Positions 55,101 to 63,938 of a DNA stretch of 64,000 bases are shown here, in pieces; positions within the stretch are counted from its first letter, which is position 1, and every line of letters starts with the position of its first letter. The stretch spans positions 7,316,001 to 7,380,000 of the forward strand of contig JAGUCH010000004.1 in assembly GCA_019096065.1 (NCBI GenBank), given 5' to 3'. Below the pieces are notes generated by a model. That model did not search any database, was not told the origin of the DNA, and saw only the letters and a list, made by a program, of their open reading frames with translations. The position numbers were made by a program, and so were the translations under genes. This DNA is from Paracyclopina nana. Lineage: Eukaryota; Arthropoda; Copepoda; Cyclopoida; Cyclopettidae.

Positions 55101-55539
55101 TCTATGCATAAATGACTTAATAAAGTCAGGTTTAAACTTTGACAACAGTGTCCTCGAAGTAAAAGATGAAAACAGATTCACGAACCTTTACTTGAATATA
55201 CGTGACTTAATCGATACTTACTGGCAACAATGGACAACTGCCATAATCGATGACCTGAAAAAGTTCCCTAAATGGACAAAATTTAGAGACAATCCAAAAC
55301 TCGGTGAACTTTGCCTCATAATGCAGTCTCCGGATGCAAAAAAGACATGGCAAGTTGCACCTCGCTATGACTGGAAATGGGGTAGAATAACAAAACTCAT
55401 TCCGGACAAAGACGGATTAGTTAGAAAATGCGAAATCCTGATTGCTCAGGACCTAAGTAAAACTAAAAAGAATAAAATAAGACCTGCAAAACCTGACGTG
55501 TACTCCATTCGTCAACTGATTCCGCTAAATATACTTTAA
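52141..55539 (+). CDS. BEL2 pol, 3' part: reverse transcriptase, RNase H, integrase
   Basis: The frame continues that of the protease after the TAG. The first ATG at 52234 would cut off the start of RT. RT shows LYMDDILFS at about 52720-52745. RNase H shows FCDASRKVY near 53308. Integrase has an HHCC finger at about 54424-54540 and catalytic residues in SIDFAGP (about 54630), VRSDNAAQF (about 54812) and GLAERM (about 54942). The end resembles the BEL integrase tail (WKWGRI). No other stop or frameshift was seen, so the element is otherwise intact. Confidence 0.9.
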   Translation, partial: YSWPDPPPLPNNYYQVYTFEKKQEDKLGPENMKQVDKAIEDMVKHGALRLLRDDEDKLIGFYIPRVMVVKLDRLTMKVRVCMDAARPFGKNKVSLNSQVMTGQKLQGDIWSIWMRFRMGLKGYIADAEKMFLNVHLSEKDKKFHRLIHRGQAYQFESWVFGNAASPYAALYTMKEISKEGNLHPLTEYVFNECLYMDDILFSCDKTSDALAVYKDVKNVHAKSRMVFKKWVSNDKDFMSQIESSDWHPTFDLKSKNPDVKALGIKWISSDDTISFQPLKTKLTDDDLKIVTRRYITSVVAQIFDPQDLLAPFTLKGRLITQEVWGLNDTLKLGWDDKLVDYKEKDERIEPILKAFQNYVNDGCRINEITLPRYIAVNPESITKREIHAFCDASRKVYCVTVYIRTFYKTDDENELIKAHLIVAKKKLISFSGRSIPKAELMGAVCAAQIVPNVVKNLKLVNYEVPKENIHYYLDSQCTLQWIKFTSRRLEQFIATRLALIRETTDKSQWHYVRTNKNPADLGTRSLTLDDFLSQQNFWFKGHNLENPDYDFDEENFDEMPEEDQNEMRNSFARICLFSHLKLKNYTPFMSFDNIRALFKLDASWPEKQPNDLIKTVSKRPIIFTETYLKTHFNDLSKLLKRVSTLENGKFRLCARRLASPDCTGETRKKLESFNLKAKRPLPQKLRSALIFIIKEAQTAAFSRESSNLKAELASFNAKLDANGIVRGESRVEDFAALSVYQKRPIILEKDCHLTKLLVQNVHEVNHASLKETIMEVNRFFQIRGLRVLAKNVIRHCLICNLTKGKPYQSQHMAPLPDSKLETLKLFESISIDFAGPVKVKIGRAIHKYYLLIIVCQQTHAFHMEITESMATEHIITALQRFCSKRRTPKNVRSDNAAQFCCARKLLIPDMTTIQNTLNIENWEFSPVYSPQNNGLAERMVGLAKARLPCLESHEFSHDELMTASEMIINLINNRPVNPIETDKIEGILCINDLIKSGLNFDNSVLEVKDENRFTNLYLNIRDLIDTYWQQWTTAIIDDLKKFPKWTKFRDNPKLGELCLIMQSPDAKKTWQVAPRYDWKWGRITKLIPDKDGLVRKCEILIAQDLSKTKKNKIRPAKPDVYSIRQLIPLNIL

Positions 55540-55541
55540 AC

Positions 55542-55551
55542 GCGGGGAATG
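55542..55551 (+). repeat. Internal copy of the BEL2 polypurine tract boundary
   Basis: GCGGGGAATG occurs 2 bases after the pol stop and again at 57395-57404, where it is the polypurine tract plus the first bases of the 3' LTR. A third, shorter copy (GCGGGGAA) is near 55572. The pair brackets the accessory ORF. Confidence 0.7.
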
Positions 55552-55853
55552 AATCTAATAGTCTGCTAGACGCGGGGAAGCAGCACTAAAAACTGCCCCG
55601 CGGAAAAATCGTCAGTGACGTAGACTCTCGTCGCACAGCGCAAGTTGCAGGGAAAGCCGAACGGTGAATCGCGCGGCGATCACCCGTAAACAAAGAACTT
55701 GCACGGAAAATTTTTCGCGGAAAACAGCCAAAAATTCGCTAAGTCCCAAAGTACGAATTAGAGGCCGATCAGAAAACGGTGGACAGAAAACCAATGACGT
55801 AGACCTCATTGCACGCGGACTTACTGAGACACCTCTCGGAGCCGGCTGAACAC

Positions 55854-55862
55854 TATAAATAG
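55854..55862 (+). promoter_or_regulatory. Internal TATA box before the BEL2 accessory ORF
   Basis: TATAAATAG lies about 113 bp before the ATG at 55967, in a GC-richer stretch after pol. A start about 30 bp downstream would give a short leader, so the ORF may have its own promoter. Splicing from the LTR transcript is the alternative. Confidence 0.5.
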
Positions 55863-55966
55863 CTCACGTGGGACTAGGTTCGATCCCCATTGTGTTCACA
55901 AATCCAATCGAGACCACATCCACGTCCTCAACCTTCAATTTCGAAAACTCTGTCTGGAAAACGAAG

Positions 55967-57409
55967 ATGGCTCATCAAGCGTCTACATCCATGAATCGAA
56001 AACGGAATTACCGGTTCAGCTTCAACAGGCCCACGATGTACGGCGACCTGAAAACTCGAGGCAGCGGAATTGCCAAGGTCCTACTGAACCCCCGAGACCG
56101 AATCCTGGGATCCAAAGCCCAAGAAGGCCACGTATCAAGGATACCACTCGAACACCTGAAAAAACGGCTAGACTGGGTAAAATTAGACAGTCTACGATTA
56201 TTATACCTCAGTAGGGGCAACGTAAAGGACGCGATCCACGTTTATGGAGAACTGGGTCATATCTACGATGAGTCCATTAAACTTTTTGGCTCATCTGACC
56301 CCTACCCAATCCATCGATCGATGCAAACAGATGAAACCCGCCGAGTTGCCCTGAAAAATCATAACGAGCTTCAGAGGGAGAAACTTGGCCTCGAGGACCT
56401 TATTAGAGAACAGTTAGGTGCTCCTCCCTCTTCTATAAGACCTCCACAAATTGAGAAACGGAGGTCAAAAACGAGTTCGAAACAAAAGGGGGATGAAATG
56501 ATAGCCAATTTCCCGCAAACAATAACCTTTAGGGACCCGAGAACTGACCCCCCTGGCCTGGCTAGCACGATTTCCAGCGACAAGGTTGTTCTAGTTCCGT
56601 TAACTGCTTTAAACAGCGTTTTGAACAAAAATCCGCATATAGCAGTGAAGGAATTCTTCGAAACCAGTAATGACTTTGTTCGCCGAGATAGGAGATGGGA
56701 GATTAGAACAGGGGAAGCAAACTTCGTCTCTCACCTCCGGAAAACTTCCGGGTTGATGCCTTCGACTTCAGTGGTCGACCTCGTCTCCCCGTCATCGTCA
56801 TCAGCCTCGATGGAAGTGGCCTCCAATGATTCTTGGAGGCCCCCACGTCACTCAGCTGCCACGGCCACTATGACGTCATTGTCTGCGTCCTCGACCTTGC
56901 TCGAGCCCGGGTCCGAACCTTCGCTGACCTCGGGCCCCACCACCACTCCTTCGGGCTCGGACTTTGATTCGGCCCCCTCCTCCGATGTCGAGGCCGCTAG
57001 AAGAAAAGTTTTGCCTTTCAAAGAAGTGCTTCTAAAGGTCGACGACGCACCTCCTCCCACGGCGGCTGTCAACGCCCTACTGGCTCAACAAGTAGCCCTG
57101 TCAGCCCCTCTTAAGGTGGAGATCCCTCCGCCGGACGCCGAGTTGATGCCGCCGCCGCCTTTGCAGCCTCTGTTGCTTCAGCCAGTACCGCAACAAAGGC
57201 AGGCTCAAGTCTCGCAACCTCCGTTGCGCCTGGCTACGCCCATTCCACCGCCCCCGGGGGCGAATGCAGGCCCGAGACTAATGGCACCCGTTGGTGAAGA
57301 TTTGCTAAAAAGGGAAGAAGGAGAAGACGACGACTGTGACATGGCCGAGGCCGAAAATTTGCTCGAGGACGAAGATGGCGCCGTTCCGCCGCCAGCGGGG
57401 AATGTTTAG
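55967..57409 (+). CDS. BEL2 accessory ORF, unknown function
   Basis: From the first ATG at 55967 the protein has 480 residues; the frame is open from about 55868. The N-terminal 180 residues look folded and basic (RKRNYRFSFNRP, HLKKRLDWVKLDSLRLLYL, IHVYGELGHIY). The rest is Pro-, Ser- and Ala-rich with an acidic C-terminus (EGEDDDCD), resembling an unstructured or activation-type tail. There is no signal peptide or membrane span, so it is not an env. The stop TAG (57407-57409) lies inside the 3' LTR. It has no visible similarity to the BEL1 accessory ORF or to a family I know. Confidence 0.75.
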   Translation: MAHQASTSMNRKRNYRFSFNRPTMYGDLKTRGSGIAKVLLNPRDRILGSKAQEGHVSRIPLEHLKKRLDWVKLDSLRLLYLSRGNVKDAIHVYGELGHIYDESIKLFGSSDPYPIHRSMQTDETRRVALKNHNELQREKLGLEDLIREQLGAPPSSIRPPQIEKRRSKTSSKQKGDEMIANFPQTITFRDPRTDPPGLASTISSDKVVLVPLTALNSVLNKNPHIAVKEFFETSNDFVRRDRRWEIRTGEANFVSHLRKTSGLMPSTSVVDLVSPSSSSASMEVASNDSWRPPRHSAATATMTSLSASSTLLEPGSEPSLTSGPTTTPSGSDFDSAPSSDVEAARRKVLPFKEVLLKVDDAPPPTAAVNALLAQQVALSAPLKVEIPPPDAELMPPPPLQPLLLQPVPQQRQAQVSQPPLRLATPIPPPPGANAGPRLMAPVGEDLLKREEGEDDDCDMAEAENLLEDEDGAVPPPAGNV

Positions 57410-57633
57410 ACTTTTTCTCGCATTGTATATATTTGAATATTCCCGCCTTTGTACTTCCCTCCCCTCATACTCGACAGCTGAAATAGAACAAGTCAGTTAT
57501 GTTCCAGCATTCACCGTTTACACTCGTTCTTTATTGAAAACTTCGTAAGTTTCATTAAACACGTAGAAAACTATTTCACAGTCATCCGCAGTTCTCTCAA
57601 GGACTTAGTATTCTTGCAGCGACACTGCGCACA
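57403..57633 (+). repeat. BEL2 3' LTR
   Basis: This is the partner of 47915-48147, with a 2-base deletion in the CGCTTGTTTG stretch and few substitutions. AGCGGGGAA just before it is the polypurine tract. The following CGTCT is the target duplication. Confidence 0.94.
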
Positions 57634-57780
57634 CGTCTCAAGACATAATTAAGAAGTAATTATTGAATGTCAAATTTCAAACCTTGAATTCAAATAGGCT
57701 AATAAAAATTCAAGCCCATAAATAAATTCAATTTAAGCTTTTAGGACTTAACTCGTTAAGAAATACAAATGGAAGGTATT

Positions 57781-59322
57781 TTATTTGTGTTCAGGCCATT
57801 TATGGGGGGAAGTAGGCGAATTGGCGGGAGACGTAATGCCTCTCATGAGAGAGCTCATAAAGCTTCCAGCTGCAGATGATAAGGCGTTATACTGGAGCAC
57901 AGGTGAAGCTGGTGCCATCATGGCATCATTGGATTGTTGTCCCACAGCCTCCCAATCTGGGTCCAAATCCTGGTCAAAGTCTTCCTCGTAGTTCATGTCA
58001 AAATCGTCCAATTTTACCTTCTCCAAATCTTTGCACAACTCTTGGCACAGCTCGTGCAGGAGGTCAAGATGGAAATGTGTCACCTTGAGAGCTGTCCCGT
58101 TCTTCTTGACTGACTCGAAAAACTGGGACAGGTTGTACAAGGCCTCGGTTGGCCTGAGCAGGCTCAAATCCAAGTTTTGGGTGAGGCACAAAAACAAGGC
58201 ATTGATGTTGAGCCTCAGCAGCTTTTTCATGAATTGGAACTCGTTCGATGGGGAGTTGACGCTGAAATCACTGATGGACACTCTCTTCGGCAAGATGAGG
58301 TCGATGCAGCTGGAGATCTGACAAAGCAGCTGAGCTGTCAATGACAGGCCGCCCATAATGGCATGGAGTGGACTTGTCAGAGAGTCTGTTGACACCGAAG
58401 CTTCAGATGAGGCCACGTACGAGTAGTACATCAATGAGTCATTGGCAGGCAACAAAGGTGCCACAATCTTCCACTGTTTTTCGCCCTCGAGCTGAATTGC
58501 TGTAGCACTGAAATGTCAGAACAATTTTCACTTTGAAAGTATGAGCGGTAAAAGAGTGAATTACCCGTGGTTGATCGAGGTTGTCACCCATCGACCATGA
58601 ATGAATGAGGTTGAAATGGCATCTTCCATTTCAGCCATGATTTCGTCGAAAGGCTCGCATTGGTTGTCAGCTTGTGGCTGGATGTCAACCAACTCAATGG
58701 GGAAAATGCAGGCCGACAGCTCGTTCAAGTGTTCCCTCCTTGTCATGGCAAGAGCCTTGAAATGCTGGTTCACTTTGAGCTTTTGCTGCTCAAGGCTGGC
58801 CAAATGTTGCCTCACGTAGACCTCGATTTTGCTCACTTTGCTCTCGAATTGGGGCAACCTTACAGTTCTTTTGGTGTTCTCCACTTTGAGCTTCTCAGCC
58901 TCTTTGTTCGTCTTGGCCACTGATTCGCCCTTCTCTTTCATGATGGCCTTCAAGTACCTGATTCGTTGCTTGGTCAGCTTGATTTGCTCCAGAAGCAAGG
59001 CCTCCTTGGAGACAACCTCGTGCTTTTGCAGAATCTTCAAGGCGAGCTCTTGCTTTTGGCGCTCAATCACTTGAAAATGGAGCCTTTTCTCTGACAGCAC
59101 TCCGGGCTTCCTTGGATTGGAGTGCGTGAATTCGCCCTTGCAAATGCAGTCACAGCAATAAAAGACACGACTTCGACATTGGCACAACGGGCAAAATTCA
59201 AAGTTGTAATTATTCCTATTATTGCACTGGTTCTCATTCGAGTTCGGCGATAACACAAACCACATTGCAGGAGCGTAGTTATCCACCTTGAAATGACACG
59301 GAATTTCGTCCTCGTCATCCAT
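57781..59322 (-). CDS. ATG14: Beclin 1-associated autophagy key regulator ATG14 (Barkor)
   Basis: Two exons on the minus strand (58565-59322 and 57781-58507) join in phase to 494 residues; vertebrate ATG14 has 492. I chose the ATG at 59322. A Cys-rich N-terminal motif (CPLCQCRSRVFYCCDCI) resembles the ER-targeting cysteine repeats. Coiled coils follow at about residues 70-190 (Lys/Glu-rich, ending in REHLNELSACIFPIELV). The second exon has NINALFLCLTQNLDL and acidic DFDQDLDPDWEAVG. It ends with a BATS-like amphipathic C-terminus (AAGSFMSSLMRGITSP). The protein directs the class III PI3-kinase complex to autophagosome sites. Divergent with the XRCC3-like gene. Confidence 0.92.
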
Positions 59323-59567
59323 TGCGACGTTCACGCTTTTTTGCAATGACACAGATTTACTGCTTTGTTAGTATGTTTTTATGTTGCAACAGTGTTACTA
59401 GTCCTAAAGCCATTTTTCAAGCATTTTATAACTTGAAAAAGCCAAAATGGCACATTTTTGGAATAAAATGTGTTGACTAATAACGCTGAATTATGAAAGT
59501 AAACAAGTACGAATTTTTCCGCGAAATGGAGTGTGAAATTGGGAATTAAGTGGAAAGAGCAACAACG
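59323..59567. promoter_or_regulatory. Bidirectional intergenic promoter, ATG14 / XRCC3-like
   Basis: Only 245 bp separate the start codons of two divergent genes, so both promoters must lie here or overlap. I see no TATA box; the sequence is AT-rich. Confidence 0.5.
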
Positions 59568-60490
59568 ATGAGTTTTGAAGGGTGGCAATGTCCACCTGAG
59601 CCAGACAAAGCAACAAAAGTATCATTTGCTTGCCCTATTCTCAATGAAAAGCTAGGACCAGCCATTCGTGTTGGGAACATAATGGAACTTTGCGGTGAAG
59701 CTGGATCTGCAAAGACGCAATTTTGCCTCGACTTGGCTCTTGAAACAGCTCGAAAAAACGCGGACAGCTACGTGCTTTTTATTGTCACCGAACGAGCATT
59801 TCCTTCAAAAAGAATAGACCAGATGTTGACTGCCAAAAAGTGGCCTGAACGCCTCCTTGACCGAATCATTATCAAAAATGTCAGGGAGAGTGTGAGTTGA
59901 TCATCATTCTCTGTTGTCACACCGCTTAATTTTCTTTTTATTGAAGGCGCCTTTTTTCGAGATGCTGGAGAAAGATGTGCTAGAAATGTCGTGCCGTTTG
60001 TCCTTGATGATAGTTGACTCCATTGCTGGACCTATCAGAGCTGAATATGAAGACAATTCACGTAAAGAACGAGTCAGTTCAATTCACAAACTGGGCTATT
60101 TACTCAACAACATCGCGAGGAAAAAGTCAATCCCTATAATAGTCACTAATCAAGTACTGTCATTCCGATCATGCTCTTTATTCGGTTTTGATTTTCCTCT
60201 TATTCCCATAGGTCACTGCGTTAATTGACCAAAAAATGGAAAACTATGGAAGGGATAGTATGCCTTGTTTCGGCATCAATTGGTCCAACTACATACACTC
60301 GAGGATATTTCTGATTCGGACTGATTTTATCATCAAGGCTGACGAGTCCAGTGCGAAGAAAGTCAAGACAGAGACGCGATTAAGAAAAGCAGAGGTAGAC
60401 TTTTCTCCCGTATTGGCCAATTCAGTCATCAAGTTTGTAGTTGACGACATTGGCGTAAGAGGAGTAGAAATAAATGTTCAAAAAGTGTAA
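59568..60490 (+). CDS. XRCC3: RAD51 paralogue, XRCC3-like
   Basis: Three exons (59568-59891, 59947-60153, 60212-60490) join in phase to 269 residues. The ATPase core is complete: Walker A GEAGSAKTQF, the TERAFPSKR stretch, Walker B LSLMIVDS followed by IAGPIRAEYED, and IIVTNQ. The C-terminal part (FGINWSNYIHSRIFLIRTD, DIGVRGVE) is the XRCC3-type end. It is about 75 residues shorter than human XRCC3, mainly at the N-terminus, where the small helical domain is missing. The family acts with RAD51C in homologous recombination. It is first in a tight same-strand series with THOC6 and AVEN. Confidence 0.85.
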
Positions 60491-60552
60491 AAGGTTGCGT
60501 TAGTGAAGCTTTAAAAATTCCGTCAAATTGAAAATCAAAACAAACTTTTCGC

Positions 60553-60569
60553 ATAATTTTTGAGTTCAG
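60553..60569 (+). promoter_or_regulatory. Candidate 3' splice (trans-splice) site before THOC6
   Basis: TAATTTTTGAGTTCAG ends in AG at 60569, 12 bases before the THOC6 ATG and only 79 bases after the XRCC3 stop. There is hardly room for an upstream exon of THOC6 itself. Confidence 0.45.
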
Positions 60570-60581
60570 CAAGCCGCAAAA

Positions 60582-61658
60582 ATGCCGGTGATCAACGTCC
60601 CCGCTTATGTCACGGTGACAGCTCAGAGTTACTCAGAAAACGGCCATTTTCTGGCCTGTGCTTCTGACAATGGGAAAATTGCCATTTTCAGCGTCGTTGA
60701 CATCATCTCGGAGAAGAATGATGGCAAACCCAACAGTGGCGTCTTTTTCACGTTTGACGCAAACACTTGTCTTGAGCAGCATCAAGGTTTGGGTAGCATC
60801 AACGCAATGGCCACTACCAAGAATTTACTCATTGTTGCCATCACCTTTGAGCGAGATTCCGCCATTTTGGCCTTCAATTGGTCTGACTTGAAGAAGCAGC
60901 GAGCCAAACTCATGTGGAGCATTGAGGCGTCTTCGGGTTTACTGCCAAGTGACATCAACTCTATTGATGTGGACAAATCAAACGAGAAGCTGGTGATCGG
61001 TGGTGGCCAAGGCATTTCGCACAACGAGCCAAACCAGGATTTTGCTGTTAGGCTGATTGATCTTGAAACCAGGATGGCAGTGTGCAAGCCAATGTCTGGC
61101 CACACCGGATACTTGCACTCTGTGAGTTTATGCCAGAAAACCAAAATGATAGCCTCATGTGGTGAAGATGGCACTGCCAGAATATGGGACTCCAGGCAAG
61201 GCAAAAAGCCCTGCACAGCCATTTTGGAGCCATATGTGTACAACTTGCAAAGGCCAAAGCTGGGCAACTACTTGGGTGATGTGAGCATCAATGGCGACTG
61301 GTTAGTCACTGGAGGTGGTGCCAAGCCTGCCATTTGGCATCTGAGATCTCAATCGCCAACAGTTATCCCGGAATTGCCGGACAACTGCCATGATGTGCAT
61401 GTGGCTCAAATCCTGGATGTGGACAATGACAGAGTTGTCATTGGTGGGCAGTTTCAAAGCAAGAAAATGTACCATTTCAGCATGAGCGGTGACTTGATGG
61501 CTGAGGTTGGCATCAATTCAAGTTGCCTGTACAGCGTCCAAGCTGTGGACCAAGGGGAATTCAAGGTTTTGTCAGCTTGTGGAGCCAGCAACCAGATTGA
61601 CATGTGCACGCACAATTTCAGCTACTCTGACAACTTTGTCTCTTTCCCGTTATATTAA
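60582..61658 (+). CDS. THOC6: THO complex subunit 6
   Basis: A single exon encodes 358 residues. It is a WD40 propeller with recognisable blades: SENGHFLACASDNGKIAIFSV, GHTGYLHSVSLCQ with ASCGEDGTARIWD, DVSINGDWLVTGGGAKPAIWHLRS, and VVIGGQFQSKKMYHFSMSG. GKFLA-type start and DWLVTGGG...WHLRS match THOC6 rather than a generic WD40 protein. THOC6 belongs to the metazoan THO/TREX complex that couples transcription, splicing and mRNA export in the nucleus. The stop overlaps an AATAAA-like AATAAAG at 61658-61664. AVEN follows after 81 bp. Confidence 0.88.
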   Translation: MPVINVPAYVTVTAQSYSENGHFLACASDNGKIAIFSVVDIISEKNDGKPNSGVFFTFDANTCLEQHQGLGSINAMATTKNLLIVAITFERDSAILAFNWSDLKKQRAKLMWSIEASSGLLPSDINSIDVDKSNEKLVIGGGQGISHNEPNQDFAVRLIDLETRMAVCKPMSGHTGYLHSVSLCQKTKMIASCGEDGTARIWDSRQGKKPCTAILEPYVYNLQRPKLGNYLGDVSINGDWLVTGGGAKPAIWHLRSQSPTVIPELPDNCHDVHVAQILDVDNDRVVIGGQFQSKKMYHFSMSGDLMAEVGINSSCLYSVQAVDQGEFKVLSACGASNQIDMCTHNFSYSDNFVSFPLY

Positions 61659-61717
61659 TAAAGAGTGGGCCAATCATGAACGAAACCCGAATGAATTAGT
61701 ATTCTTGATGTACTATG

Positions 61718-61736
61718 TAATTTTTCTACTTTGCAG
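61718..61736 (+). promoter_or_regulatory. Candidate 3' splice (trans-splice) site before AVEN
   Basis: TAATTTTTCTACTTTGCAG ends at 61736, three bases before the AVEN ATG. The THOC6 stop is only 78 bp upstream, so a cis-spliced leader exon would have to lie in or before THOC6. Confidence 0.55.
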
Positions 61737-61739
61737 AAA

Positions 61740-62478
61740 ATGAGGCCAGAGAAGAAAAGGACCAAGCACCATGACAGCGTCAAATGTGAGGCAAAAGCTA
61801 AGCAAAAAGCTGCTGCAAAGGCCAAAAAAGAGGGCAATGTTGAACACGAAGTTTCCGAAGAGGCAAAGCTGCCCAGTAATTGGGCAAAGTATGAAATGCC
61901 CCCTTCTAGTGATGAGGAAAATGAAGACATCTCAGCCACTGGTGCAGAGTTTCAGTTTGTCCTGGACAACTCGTCAAAAGCCACTGACTTCCTTCAATTG
62001 AAGGCTGAAAAGGAGTGGGAGAGTAAACAAGCTGAGTTCACCAGTGAATTTTTTGCCCTGAATTTGAGCAATTTGGAAAGCCTTGTAGATACCCTGCCAT
62101 TCCACCAACTTGTGGACATTCCAACCAACAGCCTTGATGTAATAAGAAAATACTTAAATTAAAATTGATTTTATAGTTGACATTATATATAGGTTTCCAC
62201 TGTCAAAGTTTTGGAAGCAAATGCTCAAAAATGTGAAGAAGTCCTCAAAACTAAATTAAGCACCACTTATGAAAGTGTTGATGATGTGAACAAGAAAATT
62301 GTAGAAAAGCTCAAAATCAAAGAGGAAGTGATGCAACCTCAAGCTGCCAAATCAGAGCCCAAACCAGGTAGCTAGATAAAAGTACCAAGCGTTGAGAGGG
62401 TAATTTTTCATGTTCTTATTTTTAGCCAAAACTGAGGATGATTTGGAGGATTGGCTAAATGAGTATTTGTCAGATTGA
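61740..62478 (+). CDS. AVEN: Cell death regulator Aven homologue
   Basis: Three exons (61740-62138, 62193-62367, 62426-62478) join in phase to 208 residues. The N-terminus is Lys/Ala-rich and basic. LPSNWAKYE, then AEFQFVLDNSSKATDFLQLKAEKEWES, matches the conserved Aven core. The last residues DLEDWLNEYLSD match the C-terminal signature. Human Aven has 362 residues, with a long Gly/Arg-rich N-terminus that is absent here. Aven binds Bcl-xL and Apaf-1 and acts in apoptosis control and ATM signalling in vertebrates. It is third in the XRCC3-THOC6-AVEN series. Confidence 0.8.
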
Positions 62479-62762
62479 AGAACAGCATCAAGTTCTCCAG
62501 CAGAACTGGTCATTTCAAGTTAAAAATGTGGCCTTTGATTTAAAGGCAATTCAATCAAGTTTTCTTAAGAAAATAATTTCTTCAAGAAATAAATCTACAA
62601 GGCATTTGTACCCTGTTGTTAAGTGTGAATCTGCGTAGTTCCCTTTGGCCCAATTTTAAGTCATGCATTGTTTCATAGCTAGAAAGCTCACTACACATCT
62701 ACGCATGAGCTTTTGTTGTTTTCAAACTAGATCTATTTGACCACATCTCTGGGCCTGCCTAC

Positions 62763-62798
62763 TATAAAACAGGAGATGTTCACAAAAAGTGATTCAGT
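62763..62798 (+). promoter_or_regulatory. Core promoter of GNMT: TATA box and TCAGT initiator
   Basis: TATAAAAC at 62763-62770 is followed by TTCAGTA, with the arthropod-type initiator TCAGT at 62794-62798. The A at 62796 lies 33 bp from the TATA start, a standard spacing, and 26 bp before the GNMT ATG. No other element is seen between the AVEN stop and the TATA box. Confidence 0.75.
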
Positions 62799-62821
62799 AC
62801 GAGATTGCAAGTTGACAAAAG

Positions 62822-63938
62822 ATGACAGCTAAAATTGATAGCGTTTTCCGAACGAGATCCCTTGGAACTGCGGCATCAGGTTCTCTATAAATAGATTCTT
62901 TATTTTGAGCTCATTATCTAATTGCCATTTATTTCAAGGCTTGGTGGATCAGTATGCAGATGGGAAAGCTGCCAAAGTGTGGCAGCTTTACATTGGTGAC
63001 AAAAATGACAGAACGACACATTATAGGCAATTTTTGATTGAATCTCTGAGAGCCAGAGGCTGCAAGAGAATCCTTGATGTTGCCTGTGGAAATGGGTACG
63101 CCAAAAAATCTTTACTTGTTCGTGGTAATATTGTTGGTTACTAATGTTGCAGAGTGGATTCGGTGATGTTGCTTGAGGAGGGATTTGAAGTGGTTTCTGC
63201 TGATGCTTCTGACAAAATGCTCAAGGATGCTTACAAAGTTAGATGGGACAGGAGGAAGGAGCCAGCTTTTGACAATTGGGGTAAAATATTATTAAAAGCA
63301 ATTCTTCATTTAAAAAATTATCAATTCTGGTTTTGGATTCTAGTGATTGAAGAGGGCAATTGGCTGCATTTGTATGAAACACTCAAGGATGCGAAAGGAG
63401 ATGAAGGTTTTGATGCCATCATTTGCATGGGCAATTCTTTTGCTCATTTGCCAGACTTTGTTGGTGACCAACATGATCAAACGCTGGCCATTTCCAACTT
63501 TCACAAGTTGATCAGACCAGGAGGAGTCCTCATAATTGACCACAGAAATTATGACTTCATCCTGGACAAAGGCTATGCCCCAACCAAGAACATTTACTAC
63601 AATGTAAAAGCAGCAGCATTATTTCCACCAAGTGATGTTACTATTTTTTTTCTCCTTAGAGTAAGCATGTGAGTAGCATCAAGACTTCAGTTTTGTATGT
63701 GAACAATCAGCCCAATTTGGTCACTTTGGATTACTTCATGGATGTCTCCGATGTTTACCCCGACGAGTCGAGCAGCCAATTCAGGCTGTCCTACTATCCT
63801 CATAAGAAGGATGCATTTACTAACTTGCTCAAGTCTGTCTTTGGTGCCAATGCTAGCCACTCGGTGTACGGAGACTTCAAGAGCCTGGACGAGGAGCCTG
63901 AGCCTGCATTTTTCATCCACATCATTGAAAAGCAATGA
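62822..63938 (+). CDS. GNMT: Glycine N-methyltransferase
   Basis: Five exons (62822-62879, 62939-63095, 63153-63280, 63344-63603, 63660-63938) join in phase to 293 residues, the family length. The enzyme moves a methyl group from S-adenosylmethionine to glycine, giving sarcosine, and buffers the methyl supply in the cytosol. Motifs are [13 protein letters not shown] and [18 protein letters not shown] at the N-terminus, the SAM motif [11 protein letters not shown] across the exon 2/3 junction, [34 protein letters not shown], and [13 protein letters not shown] near the end. It has its own TATA/initiator promoter, so it is not needed in the upstream gene series. Confidence 0.96.

Larger units (their letters stand above)
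47915..57633 (+). mobile_element. BEL2: complete BEL/Pao LTR retrotransposon
   Basis: Two LTRs (233 and 231 bp) bound the element inside a perfect 5-bp duplication, CGTCT, at 47910-47914 and 57634-57638. In order it shows a tRNA-Lys-type primer site, a repeated leader, gag, a -1 frameshift site, pol with one in-frame stop, an accessory ORF with its own TATA box, a polypurine tract and LTR. It is distant in sequence from BEL1. The LTRs differ mainly by a 2-base indel and one or two substitutions, so the insertion is recent. It ends 147 bp beyond the ATG14 stop codon. Confidence 0.94.

Noticed and set aside
55870..55892. GGTTCGATCCC, resembling a tRNA B box
   Set aside because: No A box or cloverleaf can be folded from the preceding 70 bases.
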